Of a DNA stretch of 64,000 nucleotides, positions 45,092-54,274 are shown in pieces (position 1 is the stretch's first letter; each line of letters begins with the position of its first letter). The stretch is taken from the NCBI RefSeq assembly GCF_023558375.1, contig NZ_CP083761.1, forward strand, positions 4,977,001 to 5,041,000, in the 5' to 3' direction. A program made the translations under genes and the position numbers. The notes under the pieces were generated by a model. It was not told the DNA's origin. It saw only the letters and a program-made list of their open reading frames with translations, and did not search any database. This stretch comes from Chroococcidiopsis sp. CCMEE 29. GTDB lineage: Bacteria > Cyanobacteriota > Cyanobacteriia > Cyanobacteriales > Chroococcidiopsidaceae.

Positions 45092-46591
45092 TCATCTGCT
45101 CTGCTGCCCTACTCCCTGCACGGGAGTCGTAGTAATAAAAGGCTTTGTAGGCATCGCTTCATTCACAGTAAGGCTACTAAATTGTTGGTAAGCAGCTTTA
45201 GAAATTTGGCGAATCAATTCTTTTGCCTCACTATTGTTGTGGGGTCGTTTTACCATAGCGACAGCGATGTAGCGCTTCCCACTAGGCATATCAACTAAAC
45301 CCACATCGCCCACCAGCGAACCAATATCCCCAGTTTTATGGGCAATAGTAGCCCCTTCTCCGAGACCGCGAGGTAGTAGAGTAGCTGTCACGGTGCGCCG
45401 CATAATATCCAGCAAGCGATCGCGCGACTTAAGTGAGACTAAATCTCCCTGATTCACTAAAGCCATTAAATGCCCTAAATCCTCAGGACTGGTGGTATTA
45501 GTGCCTGACAAATCCGGCAAAAGATTACGGATTTCTGTTACGGTCAAACCCCACTTTTGGAACCGCTGATTCAAAGCTGCTGCACCACCCAATCGTTCAA
45601 TTAGCAGATTCGTTGCCGTGTTGTCGCTGATGGTAATCATCTTTGTTGCTGTTTCCAGCGCCGTGAACTGCGTTCCAGGAGATTTATACTGCATGTCCCC
45701 AGAACCGCCACCAATCAACTCCTTCTTTAAAGTCAGCTTTTCATCTAGGCGAATCTTTCCTGCATCTACGTCCTGGAAAAAGGCAACGAGAATTGGCACC
45801 TTAATCATACTGGCAGCAGCAAAAGTCGAGTCTCCATTCAAGTCCAGGTAAGCACCAGTATCTAGATCGACGAAAAATACTCCTGGCAGCAGCTTAGGAT
45901 GTTTAGCCGCCAACTGCTGCACTACCGTTTTCAACGGCATAATTTCTTGACTCAGCTTTAACGCCGAGCCTGGAACGATCGCATCACTTGCTTGTTCTTG
46001 CTGTGTTGCCTGAACAGTAGCAGTTTGGACCTCCTCTGAGATGATGCGAGTGGTGGGGTCCAAAACTGACAACAATGTTCCAGCGATCGCGCTAATCCCA
46101 ACTCCCAAAATCAGCAACCGCAGAGCATATAAAACGAGTGAGCCTTTTCGCTGCTTTCGTTGCCCTTGCCAGCTATGTTTTTTTGGTGTCGAAGCCAGTG
46201 TCGCATTCATTGACTTGGAATAGCTAGCCTCCTCCATTTCCTTTACCTGGTGGGGGTGATACTGAGAGTTAGTCGCCGCTTGATTCCGGAGATTTAGTCT
46301 TGGTGGCAACTCTACAGCGCGTGGTCGGGATCTCTTCATTTGTGATGATAGAACTGCCTCTCGCAAAACTTGTGCAGCTTCAGGGGTAAGAGATGAGTGC
46401 TGTGTAGTTTGCATCCTAGCCTGATTTTGACTTTCCACTTTTTGCTGGACGCGGCTTAAGCCTTCACTTCGTCCTGCCTTGTTTTGCCCTGACTGCGGTG
46501 CCGATACTTTCTCTGGCACCTTAGACCTAGTAGGAGACTGCTGAACCACACTTAACTCCTTCAAACACCCGATTAGTGCATCAATATCCAA
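45092..46591 (-). CDS. Membrane-anchored serine hydrolase (class A beta-lactamase-like)
   Basis: 499 residues. A long, basic, Ser/Gln-rich cytoplasmic N-terminus (1-150) precedes one membrane helix (152-177), a linker, and a beta-lactamase-like domain (about 215-475). The three catalytic motifs are present: SMIK (S261-K264), SDN (322-324) and KTG (419-421). It most likely acts on peptidoglycan peptides or related amides rather than as a resistance enzyme, because cyanobacteria carry several such proteins. Start TTG 46591 is the longest frame; a start at a GTG near residue 15 is also possible. Confidence 0.87.
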   Translation of the reverse strand: MDIDALIGCLKELSVVQQSPTRSKVPEKVSAPQSGQNKAGRSEGLSRVQQKVESQNQARMQTTQHSSLTPEAAQVLREAVLSSQMKRSRPRAVELPPRLNLRNQAATNSQYHPHQVKEMEEASYSKSMNATLASTPKKHSWQGQRKQRKGSLVLYALRLLILGVGISAIAGTLLSVLDPTTRIISEEVQTATVQATQQEQASDAIVPGSALKLSQEIMPLKTVVQQLAAKHPKLLPGVFFVDLDTGAYLDLNGDSTFAAASMIKVPILVAFFQDVDAGKIRLDEKLTLKKELIGGGSGDMQYKSPGTQFTALETATKMITISDNTATNLLIERLGGAAALNQRFQKWGLTVTEIRNLLPDLSGTNTTSPEDLGHLMALVNQGDLVSLKSRDRLLDIMRRTVTATLLPRGLGEGATIAHKTGDIGSLVGDVGLVDMPSGKRYIAVAMVKRPHNNSEAKELIRQISKAAYQQFSSLTVNEAMPTKPFITTTPVQGVGQQSR

Positions 46592-46800
46592 ATGCGAATG
46601 GCATTTGGGTGATTAGTTTATACCAATTACTCAAAAATTGCGACAGATGACAGATTAAAACTCTGACTAATGACAGATTAAAATACCGCAACTAAGCTGA
46701 TCTTATACGTTAATTATTTTTTAACCTTGTCCAAAATTAAATTTATTCATCGCTTTTTCCCTCACCCCTCGCCCCACTCTTCGAGAAGCCGCTTGCGCGT

Positions 46801-47556
46801 CTACGCCCCTCGCCCCTCTCCTCTCTGTAAAAGTGCCCATTTCATCTGTGTCAAAATTCCCCGCAACATAGCTACTTCCTGACTATCTAATTGGGCACGA
46901 TTGAACAGCTGCCGAAATTTTTCCATGCGGCTGGCTGCTGTATGTGGGTAAAGATAGCCAATGTTAAGCAGGATATCTTCTAGTTGCTGGTAAAAACCCT
47001 CCAAAACGTCTAATGAAGCGTAATCTGTTGTATTTACTGGAGTATCAAGGCTCACTTGCTTCTGTGCAAACAGAGAAAGTTCATAACAGCAAATCGCTAC
47101 TGCCTGAGCTAGATTCAAAGACGGGTAGGCGGAACTAGAGCGAATGCGGACAAAGCGCTGAGCATGGTTTAATTCCTCATTACTAAGTCCACGGGATTCC
47201 GGACCAAAAATTAAAGCCGCTGCTTGTCCCGGTTCTGCAATCAACCATGGTAATGCCATGTTAGGGTTCTCTAACTCAGTTGTTAAGGTACGACCGCGAG
47301 CGGTTGTAGCGATTGCCTTGGTACATCCTTGTAACGCTGCTGGCAGAGTATCCACCAGTTGGGCAGTTTGCAGAATATCCAATGCATGCACCGCCATCTG
47401 CTGAGCTTCAATTGAGAGCGGATCGCACTGGGGATTTACTAAAACTAGCTGCTGCAAACCCATGTTCTTCATTAACCGGGCGACTGCACCCACATTCAAG
47501 GGACCTGCTGGCTCCACCAACACAATCCGCACCGCAGCTAATGCTCGTTCCCACAT
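46801..47556 (-). CDS. trmJ: TrmJ-like tRNA 2'-O-methyltransferase (SPOUT, TrmH group 1)
   Basis: 251 residues. RIVLVEPAGPLNVGAVARLMKNMG is the SPOUT substrate/SAM entry motif, ALIFGPESRGLSNEEL and the knot motif SLNLAQAVAICCYEL complete the trefoil. TrmJ methylates ribose 32 of tRNAs (family knowledge). The C-terminal helices (about 165-245) match TrmJ. The last residues, RGEGRGA, are coded by GAGGGGCGAGGGGCG repeat DNA, so the tail was extended by a repeat. Start ATG 47556. Confidence 0.88.
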   Translation of the reverse strand: MWERALAAVRIVLVEPAGPLNVGAVARLMKNMGLQQLVLVNPQCDPLSIEAQQMAVHALDILQTAQLVDTLPAALQGCTKAIATTARGRTLTTELENPNMALPWLIAEPGQAAALIFGPESRGLSNEELNHAQRFVRIRSSSAYPSLNLAQAVAICCYELSLFAQKQVSLDTPVNTTDYASLDVLEGFYQQLEDILLNIGYLYPHTAASRMEKFRQLFNRAQLDSQEVAMLRGILTQMKWALLQRGEGRGA

Positions 47557-47610
47557 AAAGCTTGTTGAGGATTTTTTAAAATTAGATAGATGATGTATCG
47601 ATAAATTAAC

Positions 47611-47763
47611 ATGGTACGCGCTCGCTCCAAATCTGACCTACCAACAAAAATTTGTCCAGTGTGCCAACGCCCCTTCACCTGGCGTAAAAAATGGGAAGAT
47701 TGCTGGGATGAGGTGAGATACTGCTCAGAACGCTGCCGTCGTCACCGAGGAAGTAAGAATTAG
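47611..47763 (+). CDS. DUF2256 small zinc-finger-like protein
   Basis: 50 residues: [20 protein letters not shown] then [20 protein letters not shown] and [10 protein letters not shown], stop TAG at 47761-47763. This is the DUF2256 family, with a CxxC...C...CxxxC arrangement likely to bind zinc. The function is unknown; members often neighbour photolyase-like or RNA genes. It is divergent from trmJ with 54 bp between them and 56 bp upstream of iaaA. It is short enough to be missed by length cut-offs. Confidence 0.87.
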   Translation: MVRARSKSDLPTKICPVCQRPFTWRKKWEDCWDEVRYCSERCRRHRGSKN

Positions 47764-47819
47764 GGGTGGATCGTTCGCCCTTACAGGAATAGGGAGTTAG
47801 GAAAAAAAAGGAGTTACAG

Positions 47820-48827
47820 GTGCAACCTAAGTTAATTATTCACGGTGGAGCGGGTAGTTCGATGAAAGGCGGAGTGGAGATAGTGAGGCGATCGCTCTAC
47901 AAAGTGGTTGAGGAAGTGTATTCTCTCCTCCTAGCGGGAGCAAGTGCCTGTGATGCCGTAGTGCATGGTTGCCAGATGTTGGAAAATGACCCCTGCTTCA
48001 ATGCGGGGACTGGTTCAGTGCTGCAATCGGATGGTCAAATTCGTATGAGTGCGGCGTTGATGGATGGTTCAGTCCAGCGGTTCAGCGGCGTGATTAATGT
48101 TTCGCGGGTGCAGCATCCCATTCACTTGGCTCAAAATTTACAAAACTCACCAGACCGGGTGTTATCTGAGTACGGGGCAGCTGAACTGTTGCGGGAACTC
48201 CAAATTCCCAGCTACGATCCCCTGATTGACCTCCGATTGCAGGAGTGGCTACAGGAAAGGCAGGAGAATTTTGTCAAAAAAATGGCTGGAGTAGTAGCAG
48301 AACCAGCTATAGCGGAGGAAGGACAGATGACTGGGTTGAACCAGCCTGTTCGGTCCGGTAACGACGGACGCGGTACAATTGGCGTTGTGGCACTGGATAG
48401 TCAGGGAAGACTGTCAGCTGGCACCTCAACGGGTGGCAAAGGGTTTGAGCGGATCGGGCGTGTTAGTGATTCTGCCATGCCAGCCGGGAATTACGCCACC
48501 GCCCATGCAGCGGTTAGTTGTACCGGAATTGGGGAAGACATTATAGAAGAGTGTTTGGCAGCGCGGATTGTGGTACGTGTAACCGATGGGATGTCAATCC
48601 TCGAAGCAATGAAGCGATCGTTTGCCGAAGCTCACCAGCACAAACGCGACCTAGGAGCGATCGCTCTGGATGCGACTGGTGCGATCGCGTGGGGAAAAAC
48701 CAGTGAAGTCCTCCTCGCTGCCTTCCACAACGGCGAGCGCATTGGCGACACCCTAGAGATGGCTCTAGGTACACAAACCGCTTGCTTAGAAGGGGTCAGG
48801 GGTCAGGGGTCAGGGGTCAGGGATTAG
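47820..48827 (+). CDS. iaaA: Isoaspartyl peptidase/L-asparaginase (Ntn hydrolase)
   Basis: 335 residues from GTG 47820 (AAGGAG 7-8 nt before). IIHGGAGSS and CDAVVHGCQMLENDPCFNAGTGSVL are the N-terminal signatures. GNDGRGTIGVVALDSQGRLSAGTSTGG holds the self-cleavage site: the Thr in GTIG becomes the nucleophile of the beta subunit. It removes beta-aspartyl residues from peptides, including cyanophycin breakdown dipeptides (family knowledge). The C-terminal GVRGQGSGVRD is coded by GGGGTCA tandem repeats and is not part of the family fold. Confidence 0.94.
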   Translation: MQPKLIIHGGAGSSMKGGVEIVRRSLYKVVEEVYSLLLAGASACDAVVHGCQMLENDPCFNAGTGSVLQSDGQIRMSAALMDGSVQRFSGVINVSRVQHPIHLAQNLQNSPDRVLSEYGAAELLRELQIPSYDPLIDLRLQEWLQERQENFVKKMAGVVAEPAIAEEGQMTGLNQPVRSGNDGRGTIGVVALDSQGRLSAGTSTGGKGFERIGRVSDSAMPAGNYATAHAAVSCTGIGEDIIEECLAARIVVRVTDGMSILEAMKRSFAEAHQHKRDLGAIALDATGAIAWGKTSEVLLAAFHNGERIGDTLEMALGTQTACLEGVRGQGSGVRD

Positions 48828-48897
48828 AAGAGAAGAGCAGGAGAGGCAGGGGAAGCAAGAGTGTAATCCAAAATCCAAAATCCAAAATCCAAAATTT
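48791..48897. repeat. Short tandem repeats GGGGTCA (in iaaA) then CCAAAAT
   Basis: Four GGGGTCA/GGGGTCAG units overlap the last codons and stop of iaaA, followed by GCAGGGG-like units and four CCAAAAT units (48866-48896) before the glmU stop on the other strand. Confidence 0.85.
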
Positions 48898-48906
48898 AAT
48901 ATCCCC

Positions 48907-50268
48907 TCACTCCTCGTCCCTCGTTTTCAACCGCCAACCTGGTTTAACCACCTGACGCGCACGGGCAATCACTAGGCAATCATCTGGTACATCTTCTGTA
49001 ACTGCAGATCCAGCTGCTATGGTGACATCGGCTCCCAGCTTTATAGGTGCGACCAAAACACTATTTACACCCGTTTTAGTGCGATCGCCAATCTGGGTAG
49101 GATGTTTGTTCACACCGTCGTAGTTAGCGGTAATCGTACCAGCACCAATGTTGACGCGGTTACCCACTGTTGCATCTCCTAAATAAGATAAATGGGCTAC
49201 ATTAGTGCGATCGCCTAGTATAGTCTTTTTCAATTCCACAAAATTTCCTACGCGGCAGTTAGAGCCTACCTCAACGTGACCACGTAAATGGGAATAAGGA
49301 CCAATCTGTGCCCCCGCATGGACAATACTGTTCATCACTACTGAATACATTACCGTTACGTTCTCACCGAGCTGGCTATTTTCAATCAGACTTCCTGGTC
49401 CAATCCGACATCCTGACTGAATCTCCGTATTTCCCCGCAGATGTGTTTGCGGTTCAATAATTACATCTGGCTGCAATTGCACTGTGTCATCAATTGTGAT
49501 GCTAGCAGGGTCAATCAGTGTCACACCCGCAGCCATCCACTCTGACTTCACCCGCTTTTGCAAAATCTCGTATGCCGTCGCCAGCTGTTCTCGGTCGTTG
49601 ATTCCCAGTATCTCCTGATAATCCTCGACATCAACAGCCATCACTGGTTCCAGCAGATTCACCACATCTGTCAGGTAGTATTCCTGCTGGTCATTATTTG
49701 CCTGTAATTTTGGCAGTACCTGAGCTAAATCTGACCAACGGAAGCAATAAACTCCAGCATTAATGCGGCGGTTTTGTTTCTGAGCAGCAGTGCAATCCCG
49801 GTCTTCGACAATTTGTTTAATAATATTTTGACCGTTACAAAATACGCGACCGTAACCTTGCGGATTGGGCAGCTGGGCAGTAAGGAGCGTAGCAGCGTTT
49901 TGATGCTCTTGGTGCGTCTGTAACAAGTGTTTGAGGGTTTGAGGTCGTAACAGAGGTACATCTCCGTTTAACACCAGCAGATCCCCTGTAAAGCCTTCCA
50001 AATAAGGGAGCAATTGCTGAATGGCATGACCAGTTCCCAGTTGCTCATGCTGTTCAACAAACTCTAAGTCGGATGTTGAGTGCATAGCGGTCTTCACTTG
50101 GTCAGCCTGATATCCAATAATTACCAAACGCCGCGTTGGCGAAATCTCCAGACAACTTTCGAGCACTCGTTCGACTAGCGATCGGCCTCCTAACGAATGT
50201 AAAACCTTGGGCAGAGATGATTTCATCCGTGTTCCGCGTCCAGCCGCTAGAATTGCTACCGCTACCAT
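48907..50268 (-). CDS. glmU: Bifunctional GlmU: UDP-GlcNAc pyrophosphorylase / GlcN-1-P acetyltransferase
   Basis: 453 residues. The N-terminal uridyltransferase has [27 protein letters not shown] and [10 protein letters not shown]. The C-terminal half is a left-handed beta helix acetyltransferase with hexapeptide turns, [26 protein letters not shown] and [13 protein letters not shown]. It makes UDP-GlcNAc for peptidoglycan and surface glycans. ATG 50268; the length is normal. A single gene between repeat blocks. Confidence 0.97.
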   Translation of the reverse strand: MVAVAILAAGRGTRMKSSLPKVLHSLGGRSLVERVLESCLEISPTRRLVIIGYQADQVKTAMHSTSDLEFVEQHEQLGTGHAIQQLLPYLEGFTGDLLVLNGDVPLLRPQTLKHLLQTHQEHQNAATLLTAQLPNPQGYGRVFCNGQNIIKQIVEDRDCTAAQKQNRRINAGVYCFRWSDLAQVLPKLQANNDQQEYYLTDVVNLLEPVMAVDVEDYQEILGINDREQLATAYEILQKRVKSEWMAAGVTLIDPASITIDDTVQLQPDVIIEPQTHLRGNTEIQSGCRIGPGSLIENSQLGENVTVMYSVVMNSIVHAGAQIGPYSHLRGHVEVGSNCRVGNFVELKKTILGDRTNVAHLSYLGDATVGNRVNIGAGTITANYDGVNKHPTQIGDRTKTGVNSVLVAPIKLGADVTIAAGSAVTEDVPDDCLVIARARQVVKPGWRLKTRDEE

Positions 50269-50388
50269 GTTTAAGTTATCAGCTATCAGGTTCAGCTTAA
50301 AGAATAAAGGATAAAGGTCGACTGAAAAAGGGGCTAGGGAACAGCCTAAATTTTGGAGATGGCGCAGTAGCGAACAAATTAAACGTCA

Positions 50389-50455
50389 TATAGCAATCTG
50401 AGTTGATTTGTGGGGTAGGCTTCCAGCCTGCACAGGTATATTTAGGATTGCTATA
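50389..50455. repeat. 67-bp MITE-like element with 10-bp terminal inverted repeats
   Basis: TATAGCAATC (50389-50398) is perfectly inverted as GATTGCTATA (50446-50455). The core GTGGGGTAGGCTTCCAGCCTGC contains a smaller hairpin (AGGCT/AGCCT). A truncated relative is at 27890-27942. No transposase is inside. It lies between glmU and the HD-GYP gene. Confidence 0.7.
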
Positions 50456-50460
50456 GTTGG

Positions 50461-51483
50461 TCACTGATAGCTTTCCATGAGGGTAGAGTAAATAAACTCG
50501 GTAAATTGCTGCACTAGGGTAGGATTGCGCCAACCCTTCTCTGCTTCTTTCTCTAGCACTTGCAGAGCTTGTTCCGAAGTCAGCGCCTTTTTGTAGGGAC
50601 GTTCACTGGTCAGCGCATCGTAGATATCAATAATTTGAAATACTTGAGCTAGGTAGGGAATCTCATCACCTACTAGCCGAGAGGGATAACCAGAGCCATC
50701 CCATCGTTCATGGTGATGGCGGATGATGGGGATAACATCTCGCATTGTTCGTAGCGGCTGACAGATCTTCTCTCCAATTAGAACGTGCTGCTTCATAATC
50801 TCCCACTCTTGAGGCGTCAATTTTTCAGTCTTGAGCAGCACAGCGTCAGGAATGCCAACTTTACCAATATCGTGGAGATATCCGCCCCACTGCAAATTCC
50901 GGATTTGGGTACGCGAGAGATTGAGATATTCACCAAAAGCTTCACCTAGCTTTACTAATCGTTCGCAGTGGTTGCCGGTATTGGGATCGCGACTTTCAAT
51001 CGCGCTGGCAATTGAGAACAAAACTTGTGCAGCGTGGTCTAAATCCTCATTCAGGCGCTTCTGGCGTACCAAAGACTTAACACGAGCTGCTAGTTCCAGT
51101 CGGTCAAAAGGTTTGGTGAGAAAGTCATCTCCCCCTGCTTCAATACCTCGAATCCGCGATCGCCGATCGTTCAAAGCTGTAATGAAAATTACTGGAATTA
51201 GCCTAGTTTGTTCATCCTGCTTTAAATGTCGGCAGACTTCAAACCCATCCATTTCTGGCATCATTACATCAAGCAGGATCAGATCCGGTTGACTCTGCAT
51301 CAAGATCTTGAGCGCTGCCACCCCAGTATCTGCCTCTAAGACTTCATACCCTTCCATTGATAAGAGGGCAACAGCAGTCATCCGACTGGCAGAATGATCG
51401 TCAACTACTAGGATTTTAGGCGGATCTAAGTCAAAGCCGTTCACTCTAGAAACCTTTGCTTTATACAATGCAGTAGAGGTCAT
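50461..51483 (-). CDS. Response regulator with HD-GYP phosphodiesterase domain
   Basis: 340 residues. Receiver domain (about 22-140): ILVVDDHSAS, phosphoacceptor Asp in LILLDVMMPEMDGF, and FLTKPFDRLEL. HD-GYP domain (about 155-335): HCERLVKLGEAF, YLHDIGKVGIPD, EHH-type metal ligands in IIRHHHERWDGSGYP, and QIIDIYDALTSERPYKKAL. By family knowledge it degrades cyclic di-GMP when phosphorylated. The partner kinase is not in the window next to it. ATG 51483. Confidence 0.95.
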   Translation of the reverse strand: MTSTALYKAKVSRVNGFDLDPPKILVVDDHSASRMTAVALLSMEGYEVLEADTGVAALKILMQSQPDLILLDVMMPEMDGFEVCRHLKQDEQTRLIPVIFITALNDRRSRIRGIEAGGDDFLTKPFDRLELAARVKSLVRQKRLNEDLDHAAQVLFSIASAIESRDPNTGNHCERLVKLGEAFGEYLNLSRTQIRNLQWGGYLHDIGKVGIPDAVLLKTEKLTPQEWEIMKQHVLIGEKICQPLRTMRDVIPIIRHHHERWDGSGYPSRLVGDEIPYLAQVFQIIDIYDALTSERPYKKALTSEQALQVLEKEAEKGWRNPTLVQQFTEFIYSTLMESYQ

Positions 51484-51573
51484 GAAATTACGGTAGAGTC
51501 AACTCAGGAAGCATCCGAAAAATTACTGTTGTTATCAGTATGCTCAATTGAGCTTAATAGGAAATCAGGTGTT

Positions 51574-52476
51574 TCACGGAGATTTTCTGTTTACTTGCCC
51601 ATTTCCTGAATAAACGCGCTTTTTCCAATGTGAGGTCGGTTCTAAAGAACTAGTATGTTGCTCTTCCAGTCGTCGCTGCAAAATTAAGTCACCTGAATCA
51701 CCTAGAATTGGCTCGCGGTAAGGAATGGCAGCACGAGTCAATAAGTGTTCTTGTTCTTGCCAGGAGAGGGCTGGTAAATCTACGTCAACCCAGCTTGCTA
51801 CTGTCCCGGGCGATCGCCTCCCTACTGGTGGAGTTGAGCCAATCTTTAACCCTGCGGCTATCAATGCTGTACGTACAGCAGCGGCACAGGAATAGGTTGC
51901 TAATCTCCCACTTAAGTTTAAACACTTAGCAACTGAATCAAGGAATTCCACTGTCCAAAGTTGGGGACAGATGAGCGGTGAAAATGGGTCAAGAAAAATT
52001 GCATCCGCCTGGAAGCCTGACTCTTGTACCAACCGAATTGTAGACCTAGCATCACCGATTAGCAGAGTCGCCTGGAGACTCTCTGTTTGAACTTGGTATG
52101 CATTTGCTAGCTGAGTCAGTATTTGGGGAATAGGTTGGAACCAGCTGTCAAGTAAGTGATGGGCGATCGCTGCTTGCGGTACCGCTGGGTTGAACTCTAA
52201 ACTGACTATTTCTACATAACAGTTAGGATTAACTGTCCAGATAGTTGCCAAGGCAGCGGCTGTATTATAGCCAAGACCATAACAAACATCCAATAGCCGC
52301 AGCGATTGACTTTGCTGAGCTTTCTGCCTTAGGTGAGTCGGCTCGACAAACTTCCACTGGGCTTCCTGACACGCTCCATAATGACTGTGAAACGCTTCAC
52401 CAAACTCAGAAGAAAAGAATGTAAACGAGCCATCTGCCGTTAGCTGTAGTCTTAAATTTCCAGCATCTTGCTTCAT
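51574..52476 (-). CDS. MnmD-like tRNA-modification methyltransferase
   Basis: 300 residues. TADGSFTFFSSEFGEAFHSHYGA is the MnmC N-terminal-domain signature, RLLDVCYGLGYNTAAAL the SAM-binding motif I, and AIFLDPFSPLICPQLWT the catalytic-loop motif (LDxFSPxxxPxLWT). In MnmC/MnmD this domain methylates aminomethyl-uridine at the tRNA wobble position; no fused oxidase domain is present, as in plants and most cyanobacteria. Start ATG 52476; divergent from the rhodanese gene. Confidence 0.86.
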   Translation of the reverse strand: MKQDAGNLRLQLTADGSFTFFSSEFGEAFHSHYGACQEAQWKFVEPTHLRQKAQQSQSLRLLDVCYGLGYNTAAALATIWTVNPNCYVEIVSLEFNPAVPQAAIAHHLLDSWFQPIPQILTQLANAYQVQTESLQATLLIGDARSTIRLVQESGFQADAIFLDPFSPLICPQLWTVEFLDSVAKCLNLSGRLATYSCAAAVRTALIAAGLKIGSTPPVGRRSPGTVASWVDVDLPALSWQEQEHLLTRAAIPYREPILGDSGDLILQRRLEEQHTSSLEPTSHWKKRVYSGNGQVNRKSP

Positions 52477-52525
52477 AGCACAGAGTCTAAGCCCACATCA
52501 AGCCTAAAATATTTCCTAATACTAT

Positions 52526-52562
52526 CTTCCCCTGCTCCCCCTGCCTCCCCTGCCTCCCCCTC
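52526..52562. repeat. Pyrimidine-rich short repeat (CCCCTGCCTC type)
   Basis: CCCCTGC/CCCCTGCCTC units directly upstream of the rhodanese start codon. Reverse complement of the GCAGGGG block near 14760 and like 57300-57352. Confidence 0.75.
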
Positions 52563-52566
52563 ACCT

Positions 52567-53379
52567 ATGACCCACTCCCAACCCCTAATCTCCGCCGCAT
52601 GGCTTTACGAACACCTCGAAGATCCGCAGGTGGCGATCGCTGATTGTCGCTTTTCTTTAGCAGAACCAGAACTAGGTAGTCAGCAGTACCAAGCAAGTCA
52701 TATCCCAAGAGCCTACTACCTGGATTTAAATCAGGATCTTTCCAGTCCGGTCGGAAAACACGGGGGACGACATCCCTTACCCAACCCAGATGAATTGACC
52801 GACAAGTTATCCGCTATGGGGATAAACTCCCAAACGCTGGTCGTTGCTTATGATGATTCACGTTTTGCCTTTGCTGCTCGTCTGTGGTGGCTACTACGGT
52901 GGATGGGACATGAGCGAGTTGCCGTATTAGATGGGGGCTTCAAGGGCTGGGTTTGGGCTGGTTATCCCGTTACCGATGTAATTCCCCAGCCCCAGATGGC
53001 TCAATTTTTTCCGCAGCTGCAACCCTCAATGGTAGTGGATAGAGCGGCAGTGAAAGCTCGCAAAGACTTAGCAGAGGTGGCGTTAGTGGATTCACGGGAG
53101 AGCGATCGCTACCGAGGTGAGCGAGAAACAATTGATCTGATTGCTGGCCATATCCCTGGCGCAGTTAACTACCCTTGGCAGGAGGTTGCTAATGCCCAAG
53201 GCTACCTAGATGAAGCTAAACAACGTCGTCGCTGGGAAAACCTGGACAGGTGTGAGGAAATAATCGTTTATTGCGGTTCTGGCGTTACCGCCTGCGTCAA
53301 TTTACTATCTTTAGAAATGGCTGGGGTTAACACAGGTAAGCTTTATGCCGGTAGCTGGAGTGACTGGATTTCTTGGTGA
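52567..53379 (+). CDS. Sulfurtransferase with two rhodanese domains
   Basis: About 270 residues from ATG 52567 (MTHSQPLISAAWLYEHL); the frame is open 33 codons further upstream, but those are repeat-encoded Pro/Ser/Ala. N-terminal inactive domain: VAIADCRFSLAEPELG, SHIPRAYYLDLNQDLSSP, GGRHPLP. C-terminal active domain: LVDSRESDRYRGE, GHIPGAVNYPW and the catalytic loop IVYCGSGVTAC, where Cys is the persulfide carrier. Thiosulfate or 3-mercaptopyruvate sulfurtransferase; the CGSGVTA loop favours thiosulfate/mercaptopyruvate types but does not settle which. Confidence 0.92.
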   Translation: MTHSQPLISAAWLYEHLEDPQVAIADCRFSLAEPELGSQQYQASHIPRAYYLDLNQDLSSPVGKHGGRHPLPNPDELTDKLSAMGINSQTLVVAYDDSRFAFAARLWWLLRWMGHERVAVLDGGFKGWVWAGYPVTDVIPQPQMAQFFPQLQPSMVVDRAAVKARKDLAEVALVDSRESDRYRGERETIDLIAGHIPGAVNYPWQEVANAQGYLDEAKQRRRWENLDRCEEIIVYCGSGVTACVNLLSLEMAGVNTGKLYAGSWSDWISW

Positions 53380-53389
53380 CCCCTCCCTG

Positions 53390-54274
53390 TTACTGCGGTA
53401 CTACCTGCATTGGAGTTGGTTGGTTTTGGCGCTCTTGTAAAGTGGCTTGAATCCGCGGTGTTTCCAAGAACTTTTTCGTATCGGCGAGTAGACGATTGCC
53501 CCAGAGATTTTGTTCGAGGAACTCTAAATCGCCATAGCGGCTATCTATGCGCAGGGCGGCTTCTCCCATTTTTAACCCGCGTTCGCGCTCACCTCTGGTG
53601 TAGAGCGCAACTGCCATTGCAAGTTGCGGTTCCGCTGCCTGCTTCTCGATCGCCAGCGCTGCCTGCCACTGCTTCATTGCTGCTGCGATATCGCCCTGTT
53701 CGTATTTGATCAGACCGATGTTGTTAATAGCAGGCCAGAATTTTTTCTCCCCAGCGACTGCTTTGTTGTACTGAGCGATCGCATCTGGTAGCCGACCCAG
53801 TTTGTAGTAAGCATTACCTAAATCAAACAACCCTTCTGGATCATTGGGTTTTAACTGCAAACCAGCTTGGATATTTTGAGCTGCCGCGTCATATTTTTCT
53901 TGTTGAAAGTGTGCCGACCCCAAAGCGAACAAAATTGAGGCGTTTTTGGGTTCTAGCGCTCTAGCCTTTTGCAAAGCTGCGATCGACTCGTTCAACTTAT
54001 TCGTTTGCAAATATAAACCCCCTAAAAGAAACCATGACTGATAACTTTTAGGAGCCAATTGAGTTGCCAGCCGCGCCCGCGGTAAAGCCATTTCAAATTG
54101 TTGGAATTGTGCCAACTGAGCTGCTTCCTGTGCCAGACTCAACCCTTGTTGCTCTAGCTGAGTTGCATCTAGTTGCGGTGTGTAGGGTACAAGAGCCTGC
54201 CCCAGTGCGGGTGAAGCCGCACCCCACAGACCAAAGACAAGAAGGAAAGACAGCCAAGAATTGCGATTTGGCAC
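53390..54274 (-). CDS. Exported TPR-repeat protein
   Basis: 294 residues from GTG 54274. A signal peptide (MPNRNSWLSFLLVFGLWGAASPALGQA) precedes six or so tetratricopeptide repeats (about 50-250), e.g. YQSWFLLGGLYLQTNKLNES, ASILFALGSAHFQQEKYDAA and PEGLFDLGNAYYKLGRLPDA. It ends in a Gln/Pro-rich tail. Probably a periplasmic or lumenal scaffold; I cannot name partners. Convergent with the rhodanese gene, 10 bp apart. Confidence 0.87.
   Translation of the reverse strand: MPNRNSWLSFLLVFGLWGAASPALGQALVPYTPQLDATQLEQQGLSLAQEAAQLAQFQQFEMALPRARLATQLAPKSYQSWFLLGGLYLQTNKLNESIAALQKARALEPKNASILFALGSAHFQQEKYDAAAQNIQAGLQLKPNDPEGLFDLGNAYYKLGRLPDAIAQYNKAVAGEKKFWPAINNIGLIKYEQGDIAAAMKQWQAALAIEKQAAEPQLAMAVALYTRGERERGLKMGEAALRIDSRYGDLEFLEQNLWGNRLLADTKKFLETPRIQATLQERQNQPTPMQVVPQ

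Noticed and set aside
45092-46591. Antibiotic-resistance beta-lactamase
   Set aside because: The catalytic motifs fit, but the long cytoplasmic N-terminus, membrane anchor and lack of mobile context point to a housekeeping serine hydrolase.
53410-53709. 99-codon plus-strand frame opposite the TPR gene
   Set aside because: It is antisense to the TPR gene; the TPR repeats on the minus strand are convincing.
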